Assembly: GCA_028065135.1 (NCBI GenBank)
Contig: JAPTWR010000064.1
Span: 1-5,404 of the forward strand
Direction: 5' to 3'
Source of the DNA: Acidithiobacillus sp.
GTDB taxonomy: Bacteria > Pseudomonadota > Gammaproteobacteria > Acidithiobacillales > Acidithiobacillaceae
DNA: 5,404 bases
The number at the start of each line of letters is the position of its first letter. Position 1 is the stretch's first letter. Position numbers and translations under genes: made by a program. The notes under the pieces are model-generated. The model worked only from the letters and a program-made list of their open reading frames with translations, was not told the origin of the DNA and did no database searches. This document shows, piece after piece, positions 1 to 5,192 of the stretch.

Positions 1-350
1 TGTTCTCTGGGCGGTTTTGGCCGGTGGCGGCTGGGGCGGTGATTTTTTTTACCGGCTACAATATGGCTTCCGCCATTTTGCCGTCGATGATGAGTCGCAG
101 CACGACGCCGGAGCAGCGTGGTGCGGCCAGTGGGGTGTACTCGCTGATGCAGTTCATCGGGATTTTTGTGGGTGGTGTGGTAGGGGGTTGGGGGTTGGGG
201 ATAGCGGGAGAACGCGGTGTGTTTTATCTCCTCGCCGCCGTCGGTCTCCTGCTCGCCCTGCACAGCTGGAGCGGAAAACGCATGACCCCCCTGCTGGAAC
301 CAGAGGAATTAAAAAAATATAAACTGGGCAGGTCCTATGATATTGAGTAA
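1..350 (+). CDS. MFS transporter, YajR-like subgroup, C-terminal part (5' end outside window)
   Basis: The reading frame is open from base 3 to a TAA at 348-350 and gives about 115 residues; the start lies upstream of the window. The product is the end of an inner-membrane major facilitator superfamily permease. Two or three hydrophobic helices are visible, one around the VIFFTGYNMASAILP stretch and two around FIGIFVGGVVGGW and VFYLLAAVGLLLAL. The segment PEQRGAASGVYSLMQFIG resembles the conserved region before the last helices of YajR-type proteins (family knowledge), where RG-A-GVYS-QF-G is typical. After the last helix there is a short polar tail of about 30 residues, so the extra C-terminal domain of E. 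coli YajR is absent. The substrate cannot be inferred. The end overlaps the next gene by 14 bases, which suggests translational coupling. A GTG at 24 could be read as a start, but it lies inside the conserved region and is not the real one. Confidence 0.85.
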   Translation, partial: FSGRFWPVAAGAVIFFTGYNMASAILPSMMSRSTTPEQRGAASGVYSLMQFIGIFVGGVVGGWGLGIAGERGVFYLLAAVGLLLALHSWSGKRMTPLLEPEELKKYKLGRSYDIE

Positions 351-780
351 GGCTAGTGAATACGCGCTGAGGATTCTGGTCTACCTGGCCGCACAACCAT
401 CCGGAGAGCCTGTGCTTAGCCGGGTTATCTCTGATTGTATCGGGGGGGGATCTGTTCCGTGCGTCAACAAGGTATTACGGTGGTTGGCCAAGCGCGGAGT
501 TCTGGATTCCGTAAAGGGAAAAGGGGGTGGTTTTGTATTGCGTCCAGGCGCTGAATCCTTAAGTATTGTGGACGTAATAGAGATCGTCGAAGGTCGTCCT
601 GTGGAGTTGCGTTGTGTGCTCGGTTTTAATATTTGCGCAAAAGAAACCGTTTGTCCTGTGCATTCCCAATGGGAAACCATCCACAATAATGAAATAGGTT
701 TTCTGCGGGGGCAAACCATTGGTACGATGTCTAACGCCATATTTTGGCACGGTAGAACGATGACGCCTGTGCAATGTTAA
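337..780 (+). CDS. Rrf2-family transcriptional regulator with Cys3-His motif
   Basis: This 147-residue protein has the normal length and layout of Rrf2 DNA-binding regulators. It opens with the typical S-x-YALR-x-LVYLA first helix (residues 4-19). A winged helix-turn-helix follows (about 26-70), ending in the KGKGGGF wing, and then the IVDVIEIVEG helix (77-86). Cys93, Cys100, Cys106 and His109 form C-x6-C-x5-C-P-V-H. In this family (IscR, NsrR and relatives) these cysteines bind an Fe-S cluster that senses iron-sulfur status, nitric oxide or redox state; which signal applies here is inference. The HTH is unusual in reading IGGGSVPCVNKVLRWL, and there are extra cysteines at 34, 42 and 147. The ATG overlaps the MFS gene end and has a short AGG at 330-332. 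The likely targets are its own operon, the transporter and the exported protein downstream. Confidence 0.92.
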   Translation: MILSKASEYALRILVYLAAQPSGEPVLSRVISDCIGGGSVPCVNKVLRWLAKRGVLDSVKGKGGGFVLRPGAESLSIVDVIEIVEGRPVELRCVLGFNICAKETVCPVHSQWETIHNNEIGFLRGQTIGTMSNAIFWHGRTMTPVQC

Positions 781-792
781 CAGGCCAGAAAC

Positions 793-797
793 AGGAG
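793..797 (+). promoter_or_regulatory. Ribosome binding site of the exported orphan gene
   Basis: AGGAG lies nine bases before the ATG at 807 and fixes that start. It sits in the 26-base gap after the Rrf2 gene, which leaves little room for a separate promoter and supports co-transcription. Confidence 0.7.
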
Positions 798-806
798 TGA
801 GTTGTT

Positions 807-1334
807 ATGACAAGAGTGTTGCGATGGGTGACGGCTGCTTTAGCATGGTTTGCGCTAGGGATAGCGCAGAGCGCATCAGCAGCTTCCATGAAATCGTTTT
901 ATGACTGCGTGCTGCCTCCGACATTGGCTGTTTATCATGATGCTGTTGCTGCATCTGGTCACGTTACCAGTGACGCAGGATTTTACAAAAATAAAGCTCC
1001 CGGAGCATCATTCAATGAGTCCAGCTGGCTGTACGCGCTGTATGCCAAAAAGAATCTGTCTCGATGTGTGATCCCATCGGATTTTGAAAGCGCGAAAAAG
1101 TCGTTATATATTCTTGATGCCGCAAAACAAATAATAGATGGATACATATCGTTTACATGGTCTCCAACACGTATGGAATTAACTAAAGAGTGGCCGAAAA
1201 TAAGGTCAGGATATGACAAAATACGGCAGACCATGGGAAATAAATATTATACGGTTAGCGTTCCTAAGGGAGTCATAAACACAAATGGCAAGTATGAAGC
1301 GATGATTCACATGCAGATGGCCCAGTTGCATTGA
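807..1334 (+). CDS. Exported protein of unknown function
   Basis: The frame encodes 175 residues that I do not recognise. The N-terminus is a classical Sec signal peptide: Arg3 and Arg6, a hydrophobic core WVTAALAWFALGIA (7-20), and a QSASAA region with likely signal peptidase I cleavage after Ala25 or Ala26. The mature part, about 150 residues, should be periplasmic or secreted. It has exactly two cysteines, Cys34 and Cys87, which could form a disulfide. It is rich in aromatic residues (FYDC, WLYALYAKK, YISFTW, KYYTV) and probably mainly helical, with no transmembrane segment, lipobox, catalytic motif or repeat that I can see. It follows the Rrf2 gene by 26 bases and is probably co-transcribed, so it may respond to the same signal. 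It is more A+T-rich than the transporter. The reality of the gene is well supported; its function is open. Confidence 0.85.
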   Translation: MTRVLRWVTAALAWFALGIAQSASAASMKSFYDCVLPPTLAVYHDAVAASGHVTSDAGFYKNKAPGASFNESSWLYALYAKKNLSRCVIPSDFESAKKSLYILDAAKQIIDGYISFTWSPTRMELTKEWPKIRSGYDKIRQTMGNKYYTVSVPKGVINTNGKYEAMIHMQMAQLH

Positions 1335-1360
1335 AGATACATTCGTTTGTTTTTTGGCGT

Positions 1361-1381
1361 AATGGGCGCTACGCGCCTGTT
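1361..1381 (+). terminator. Hairpin after the exported orphan, possible weak terminator
   Basis: Arms 1361-1369 and 1373-1381 form a nine-pair stem, including two G-U pairs, around the triloop TAC. It starts 27 bases after the stop codon. Only CGTTTG follows rather than a run of T, so an intrinsic terminator is uncertain; the structure could instead protect the 3' end or be coincidental. Confidence 0.3.
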
Positions 1382-1400
1382 CGTTTGCGATAAAGTGTGC

Positions 1401-1430
1401 TTGTCTGGCTGTGAGACTCCCAGATATATC
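1401..1430 (+). promoter_or_regulatory. Candidate sigma-70 promoter for the 2OG oxygenase gene
   Basis: TTGTCT at 1401-1406 and TATATC at 1425-1430 are 18 bases apart. This would start transcription near 1437 and leave a leader of about 140 bases before the ATG at 1576. The match is moderate, and a second AT-rich box, TATAGT at 1438-1443, has no good -35 partner. The leader also carries a small CTCTG/CAGAG hairpin at 1490-1504. Confidence 0.3.
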
Positions 1431-1575
1431 AGCGTGGTATAGTAGAAGCTTTTTTATTTATGGTCGGATGATGTGTATTGTCACACAGGCTCTGTAACTC
1501 AGAGTGGAGTCTAGTCAGCATGGATGCGCCATCTGCCCGCATTGATCAGGGGCATCTCTGGTGTGGGAGGTCGTC

Positions 1576-2214
1576 ATGGGAGTAAAGATACTTTCCGTCA
1601 ACGATAGCATTGGGTTGGTGCATTTCCGCGGACTCATAAGTGATAAGGAATGCTCCGAACTAATTGCTATTGGCGGATCTAATGCGGAACCTTCAGAAGT
1701 GGTTGACAGTGTTTCTGGTGTTTCCCAGCAAACGCCGGGGCGCCGCAGCATGGTGGCATCACCAGCAGCAGATTCATATCCAATAATTGAAGAAATAAGA
1801 CATCGCATTGCCTGTTTTGTTGGGATCGCAGAAGAACATCAAGAGCCGCTACAGATCTTACATTATACTCCCGGTGGGGCGTACGATATACATTATGATT
1901 CATTTTTGGAAGGGGCACCACAGCTGAGGAATGGCGGGAACAGAATATTAACGGTCTTATTATATTTGAATGATGTGGAAGAAGGCGGATGGACTCAATT
2001 TCCGCATATCATGACTAATATAGTGCCCAGTGCAGGAACGGGTATTTTATTCCGGAATACCGATGCGCAGAATCTTCAGTTGAAGGAGTCCTTACATGCC
2101 GGGTTGCCGGTCTTTGAAGGGGAAAAATGGATAGTCAGTGTCTGGATAAGAGAAAGAGCATATTTAATGCCGCTGGCTAACAGGGCAAATGAGATTTCAA
2201 GAAGAACATTATAA
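1576..2214 (+). CDS. Prolyl 4-hydroxylase-type 2-oxoglutarate/Fe(II) dioxygenase
   Basis: The 212-residue protein matches the P4Hc fold (prolyl 4-hydroxylase alpha-subunit family). These enzymes use Fe(II), O2 and 2-oxoglutarate to hydroxylate a substrate, giving succinate and CO2. The visible active-site residues are the HxD pair His106 and Asp108 in YDIHYDSF, the distal His174 in SLHAGLPVFEG, and Lys184, which is expected to bind 2-oxoglutarate. The family hallmark NRILTVLLYLNDVEEGG lies at 122-138; the usual GGET is GGWT here. There is no signal peptide, so it should act in the cytoplasm. I prefer the ATG at 1576 to the in-frame GTG at 1561 because GGGAGG at 1565-1570 lies five bases before it. 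The gene stands alone between a structured leader and a transposase relic. The substrate is unknown: peptidyl proline and free amino acids are both possible, and neighbours give no clue. The enzyme looks intact. Confidence 0.92.
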   Translation: MGVKILSVNDSIGLVHFRGLISDKECSELIAIGGSNAEPSEVVDSVSGVSQQTPGRRSMVASPAADSYPIIEEIRHRIACFVGIAEEHQEPLQILHYTPGGAYDIHYDSFLEGAPQLRNGGNRILTVLLYLNDVEEGGWTQFPHIMTNIVPSAGTGILFRNTDAQNLQLKESLHAGLPVFEGEKWIVSVWIRERAYLMPLANRANEISRRTL

Positions 2215-2247
2215 TGACCCTAGGGATTCCGTCCCCGGGCCCGGAGC

Positions 2248-2687
2248 ATGCCTTCGGTGGCACAGGCGCCCAATGCGCGCTGATCGACGGACATGACCCG
2301 GTCTGGTGTGTGGCCTGCAGGACCGGTGGGTGGTACTGACGGCCATCATGGCCTGTCATTCCCGGGAAGTCCTGGGATGGAGACGGTCCCGCAACGGCCA
2401 TGTCAAAGTTGGTAGAAGCGACACTGGAGGATGCCCTGATCGGCCGTTTCTGGACGCTGGCCCGGCGGGCAAGGCTGCTCACTCTTCGGGGCGATAATGG
2501 GTTGGTTTCACCTCACGGCGCCTTGGCTTGTAGCAGGAGTTTATCCGGGCCGCACACGCCCCAGCAGAACGGCATGATCGAACGGTGGTTCCAGACCATG
2601 AAAAAGCATGTATCTGGGCAAAGCTGCTTTCTATCACGGGAAGATGCAAGGCCGGGCATAGGCCAGTGGATCGAGCGCTACAACTCG
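2248..2687 (+). pseudogene. IS3-family transposase (OrfB, integrase core) relic
   Basis: This is a dead fragment of a DDE transposase related to IS3-family OrfB. Homology is clear only when frames are changed repeatedly. PSVAQAPNAR, then TGA where Trp is expected (2281-2283), then STDMTR come first. A TG duplication near 2306-2310 leads into DRWVVLTAIMACHSREVLGW. A shift near 2400 gives ATLEDALIGRF and RGDNGLV. A local frame with TAG at 2531-2533 carries QEFI. Finally PHTPQQNGMIERWFQTMKKH and IGQWIERYN appear. Codons for the three catalytic acids survive (Asp 2290-2292, Asp 2493-2495, Glu 2580-2582) but not in one frame. The normal C-terminal end (PHQALG-like) is missing. I found no terminal inverted repeats, target duplication or OrfA. 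The relic is distinctly more GC-rich than its flanks, as expected for foreign DNA. Confidence 0.85.
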
Positions 2688-2749
2688 TTCGTTGCAAAGA
2701 ACACTATTCAGGTTGATGGATTCTGACGAGGCTTGGTCTGGAGGCTGGT

Positions 2750-2778
2750 TTGACCGATAGAAATAGGATCACGATAAA
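2750..2778 (+). promoter_or_regulatory. Candidate sigma-70 promoter for the DsrE-like gene
   Basis: TTGACC at 2750-2755 and GATAAA at 2773-2778 are 17 bases apart, matching consensus at five and four of six positions. Transcription would start near 2785 and give a leader of about 50 bases. It lies just beyond the transposase relic, so the DsrE-like gene need not depend on anything upstream. Confidence 0.42.
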
Positions 2779-2834
2779 TGTATACGTGCCATAAAAATAC
2801 CGTATTTTAGTGCCACTATTCTAATGAGGCAATC

Positions 2835-3197
2835 ATGAAACACCTACTTATAATTATTACAGCTCTGGATAGAGATAAGTGGACTGATATTGTGGACATT
2901 TTTAATAAAGCCAAGGCTGCTTCTAAAGATTTCCAGGTAGAGATAGTCTTGACTGGAGATTCTGGAATAATAGCGGCGGTACCGGAAGCCACTGCTGCGT
3001 TAGGTGAGTGGCGTTTATCAAAAATATATGAATCCATGAGATCTGCAAAGTCATCTGGTATAAGAATAAATATTTGTGAACGGGCTATAGAATGGTGTGG
3101 TGTTAACAATAGGATTATCCCTGAAATAGATAGTATACTGAGTAGCTCATCTATTTTGGGGCGGGCGACCGCAGACACGTATGTTACTTATTTTTGA
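2835..3197 (+). CDS. DsrE/DsrF-like family protein
   Basis: The 120-residue cytoplasmic protein follows the DsrE-like layout. A first beta strand HLLIIITA (3-10) is followed by a helix with DKWTDIVDIFNKA (14-26). A second strand VEIVLTGDSGI (35-45) ends in the loop where relatives have HG or AGP. A helix leads to the strand GIRINIC (75-81), and after Cys88-Gly89-Val90 a C-terminal stretch IPEIDSILSSSSILGRATADTYV follows, where relatives have LP-V-VPSGV-L---Q--GY. Cys81 lies where this family commonly carries its conserved cysteine, used for sulfur transfer in DsrE/TusD proteins. Sulfur carriage here is inference, because many family members have no known role. GAGG at 2825-2828 lies six bases before the ATG. 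It stands alone, without dsrF, dsrH, tusA or rhodanese partners in view, and converges with the minus-strand thiol-disulfide lipoprotein. Confidence 0.75.
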   Translation: MKHLLIIITALDRDKWTDIVDIFNKAKAASKDFQVEIVLTGDSGIIAAVPEATAALGEWRLSKIYESMRSAKSSGIRINICERAIEWCGVNNRIIPEIDSILSSSSILGRATADTYVTYF

Positions 3198-3294
3198 ATC
3201 TTGGTCAAGTTTATTGTGTGCATTATATCTGGACATACCGCGCCATATGTACTTTGCGAACAGCTAACTTATATTTGGCCACCGTTGATACAAG

Positions 3295-3972
3295 CTATTG
3301 TAACTGCGGCAGTAGGGCCGTGAACTGTTTCTGGCTTATAAGGCCGGTTATGAGACCCAACCTCCCCTCCTTGGGCATATAAATAACATCTGGAAGATCG
3401 TTAACACCTATTTTTTGTAAAAAGTCATCATTGGTTTCTATTTTTTTTGTCAACTTGATTGTTTCCTGAGACGCCAATCCTATTGCGACTATCGCACGCG
3501 GCAGATGGGCTGGCTTGCCGGTTTTCATGCTATCACCGATTTGCTGTTCGATATCCTGTAATTTTCCCACGGGATCTTTCGCCTGTAAAATGGCAACTGC
3601 CTCCGGCATACTGCTAGGTTTTATCATGGCAACCGGGACATAGCGCACCGTTAGCTTCCCTTCATTGATGAGGCGTGCCTCTGTGGTATATATAAGGTGG
3701 CAAACTGGACAATTAGTATCCGTAAAGTCGTATATTATTGGTCCATGACTACCTTCTTGGATAAAGGTTAATTGTTTTCCCATCCGATCCCAAAGTTTGC
3801 GCTTCGTCATTTTTGATTGTGCGGAAGCAATATCTGATGGTGCCGTAGTGGGCGCAGAATTATTCTGTAGATCGGATTCTGAGGATGTCTTCTTCGCGCA
3901 AGCAAAGAGGAGCACTACAATGCCAAACATCAAGAAGAGTCGAACAATAAATACAAGTAGAATTCTAACCAT
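3295..3972 (-). CDS. DsbG-like thiol-disulfide lipoprotein
   Basis: The 225-residue protein has an N-terminal lipoprotein signal: Arg3 and Arg11, a hydrophobic stretch to Leu22, and LFAC with Cys25 as the lipid-attachment site. A polar Ser/Thr-rich linker (28-55) follows, then a thioredoxin-fold domain like DsbG. DsbG-type landmarks, in order, are KQLTFIQEGS (66-75), YDFTDTNCPVCH with the active pair Cys88 and Cys91 (81-92), VPVAMIKPSSMPEAVAIL (112-129), AKDP (131-134), and DLPDVIYM with the likely cis-proline Pro194. Known DsbC/DsbG proteins isomerise or reduce disulfides and sulfenic acids in the periplasm. This one is probably membrane-anchored. The N-terminal dimerisation domain of DsbG is missing and the residue before the cis-proline is Leu rather than Thr. 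GGAA at 3978-3981 lies five bases before the start. No DsbD partner is in view. Confidence 0.85.
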   Translation of the reverse strand: MVRILLVFIVRLFLMFGIVVLLFACAKKTSSESDLQNNSAPTTAPSDIASAQSKMTKRKLWDRMGKQLTFIQEGSHGPIIYDFTDTNCPVCHLIYTTEARLINEGKLTVRYVPVAMIKPSSMPEAVAILQAKDPVGKLQDIEQQIGDSMKTGKPAHLPRAIVAIGLASQETIKLTKKIETNDDFLQKIGVNDLPDVIYMPKEGRLGLITGLISQKQFTALLPQLQ

Positions 3973-4137
3973 TTTAATTCCAGTTATCGATTGACAAAGG
4001 GGTAGTGTAAATTTTCATTAGCTGTTTGCAAGAAGGAGCAATATTTCTAGACCAATATGGTATAAAACAGATCACTTCTCACTATAGACGCACGCAATTA
4101 TTAGAAGGTCATATATTATTTCCCGATAGCGAATCAC

Positions 4138-4395
4138 TCAACATGTTTCATTGGCAACAACCAAAGTAGCATTATATGGTTTATTGTGCGCTCAATTATC
4201 ATGTTAAGTGGTTGGATATATTTTAACGGATCTTTTTCCGCAAAAAGAAGGGGCTCCTATACAGGCGACACCAGTGGAGGTATTTTTCACCGTGTTTCTG
4301 GTTTCCTTCTTTGCACAGGCAGAGGCAAACAAAACGATACTAATTATGATCAGCGCTCTCATTGGTGTGGATTGTGTAAGTGATTTTGTTGGCAC
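4138..4395 (-). pseudogene. Decayed lipoprotein gene, possibly a relative of the DsbG-like gene
   Basis: From a GTG at 4393-4395, preceded by AAAAGGA at a good distance, a 63-codon frame runs to a stop at 4204-4206. It starts with a lipoprotein signal (MRALIIISIVLFASAC, then AKKETRN) that resembles the LFACAKKTSSE of the gene at 3295-3972. It then turns into a meaningless tail. In another minus frame, 4212-4256 reads EPLLFAEKDPLKYIQ, comparable to EAVAILQAKDPVGKLQ in the intact protein. In a further frame 4138-4182 reads KPYNATLVVANET before a TGA, loosely comparable to its KPAHLPRAIVAIGLASQET. The CxxC part of about 80 codons is absent. I infer an internally deleted and frameshifted relative on the same strand. 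The signal peptide is solid; the C-terminal matches are short and could be chance. A genuine short lipoprotein of 63 residues is the alternative. Confidence 0.45.
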
Positions 4396-4708
4396 ATTTA
4401 TGTCCTTTTAGAGAAAGAGTAAATACATAATAATACCATGATAATTGGCTTTCCATGCTGTCTGCTGATGCCGCCTGCGGACTAGAGGATAAGGCTATCA
4501 AAAAATTCGCGTATGCCCAAGTAGTCAATGAATGAGTTTATGATAGATCGACGATGCTTCGAGGGTAATTTTTCTTGTGTTCTCCATCGAGTCCCTTCCT
4601 ACCCGTGCTCTACAGAACGCTCACACATGTACGCATATGGTTTGTGAAGGTTTAAAGTAGGTATTATGCGGAGGGCTGACAAGAATGTCGATAGTGGAAA
4701 CATTTTGT
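4396..4708. other. Gene-poor stretch
   Basis: No convincing gene, RNA or repeat is visible. The left part is A+T-rich like the neighbouring lipoprotein genes. Short open frames exist on both strands, for example 26 codons at 4455-4535 plus and about 46 codons on minus near 4570-4705, but they lack ribosome binding sites and recognisable motifs. It is probably degraded sequence between two unrelated blocks. Confidence 0.5.
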
Positions 4709-5000
4709 CTACCCTTGCCTCGACGTAGATGGCCTAGGTCCAATGGTATGCTCCCCTGCTGTCGATTTATTTCCTGCCACCATTGCGGAAAAGCGGATTT
4801 GAAATTTTGCGTCTTCTATCTCACCAGTGAAGCTCTCCATTTTGGATAACGCATCTCCTAATCCGATTCGTCTTTGTTCCGTTGGGCCCTTCTGCGCTTT
4901 CCAATGCTCAATCGCCTAGGCAGCCCACCGGCGGATATACCGAGTGTATCCTGTGCCGTACCTGCGTATCTGGATTATGTGAATGCCTGTAAACGAATAT
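4709..5000 (-). pseudogene. Possible gene relic with an amber codon
   Basis: One minus-strand frame stays open from about 5158 down to a TAG at 4709-4711, interrupted only by TAG at 4916-4918. The part after the amber codon looks protein-like. It has tryptophan-, lysine- and glutamate-containing stretches such as IEHWKAQKGPTEQRRIG and FTGEIEDAKFQIRFSAMV. The part before it contains IRRYGTGYTRYIRRWAA. If the amber replaced a TGG, the join would read AAWAIEHW. I recognise no family, no ribosome binding site is visible, and the codons beyond about 5000 towards the start look like non-coding sequence. The boundaries are approximate. Chance openness is a real alternative. Confidence 0.25.
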
Positions 5001-5086
5001 CGGGTCATGGTCGCGCTCAGCAGTCGTCTGGGTAGGATCCGCGTTTGCCGGGTAACCGCAGCAAGGCAAGGCGTGCTTTCAGAGGC

Positions 5087-5115
5087 TTGACCACCGCGGC
5101 AAATGGTGGGAAAAT
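5087..5115 (+). promoter_or_regulatory. Candidate sigma-70 promoter for the Sel1-like gene
   Basis: TTGACC at 5087-5092 and GAAAAT at 5110-5115 have a 17-base spacer and match consensus at five and four of six positions. Transcription would start near 5122, about 70 bases before the ATG at 5193. The -10 element lies inside the inverted repeat at 5106-5122. Confidence 0.4.
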
Positions 5116-5122
5116 TTCCCAC
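5106..5122. promoter_or_regulatory. Operator-like inverted repeat overlapping the -10 element
   Basis: GTGGGAAA and TTTCCCAC are perfect eight-base arms around a single A. The repeat covers the proposed -10 box, the classic place for a repressor site. As RNA its left arm could also pair with CCACC at 5091-5095, giving mutually exclusive hairpins. No T-run follows, so it is not an intrinsic terminator. Confidence 0.45.
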
Positions 5123-5157
5123 AACACTAAGTCGCGACGAGGAGTTGTTCCCTGTCA

Positions 5158-5169
5158 TTTGTTAACAAA
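5158..5169. repeat. Perfect 12-bp palindrome upstream of the Sel1-like gene
   Basis: TTTGTTAACAAA is its own reverse complement and lies 23 bases before the ATG at 5193. It may be a second protein-binding site or, in the mRNA, a weak hairpin close to the ribosome binding site. Its role is unknown. Confidence 0.35.
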
Positions 5170-5192
5170 CATCTTTTTGAAAGGAGCACACC

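Noticed and set aside
381..740. Open minus-strand frame opposite the Rrf2 gene
   Set aside because: It lies wholly antisense to a clear Rrf2 protein, has no recognisable motif and is explained as a shadow of that gene.
1472..1485. CRP-like symmetric element TGTGT-ATTG-TCACA
   Set aside because: The spacing is four bases rather than the six of TGTGA-N6-TCACA, so it is not a convincing CRP site.
2235..2244. CCGGGCCCGG palindrome after the oxygenase gene, considered as a terminator
   Set aside because: It has no loop or T-run and lies at the edge of the GC-rich transposase relic, where such palindromes arise easily.
2816..3178. Minus-strand frame of 120 codons opposite the DsrE-like gene
   Set aside because: It mirrors the plus-strand gene, which has a ribosome site, a promoter candidate and family-like layout.
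4208..4411. Plus-strand frame of 67 codons with hydrophobic stretch
   Set aside because: The hydrophobicity is the complement of the minus-strand lipoprotein signal; there is no ribosome binding site for it.
4455..4535. 26-codon plus-strand frame ending in FAYAQVVNE
   Set aside because: It looks mildly protein-like but has no ribosome binding site, no homology that I recognise and is too short to support.
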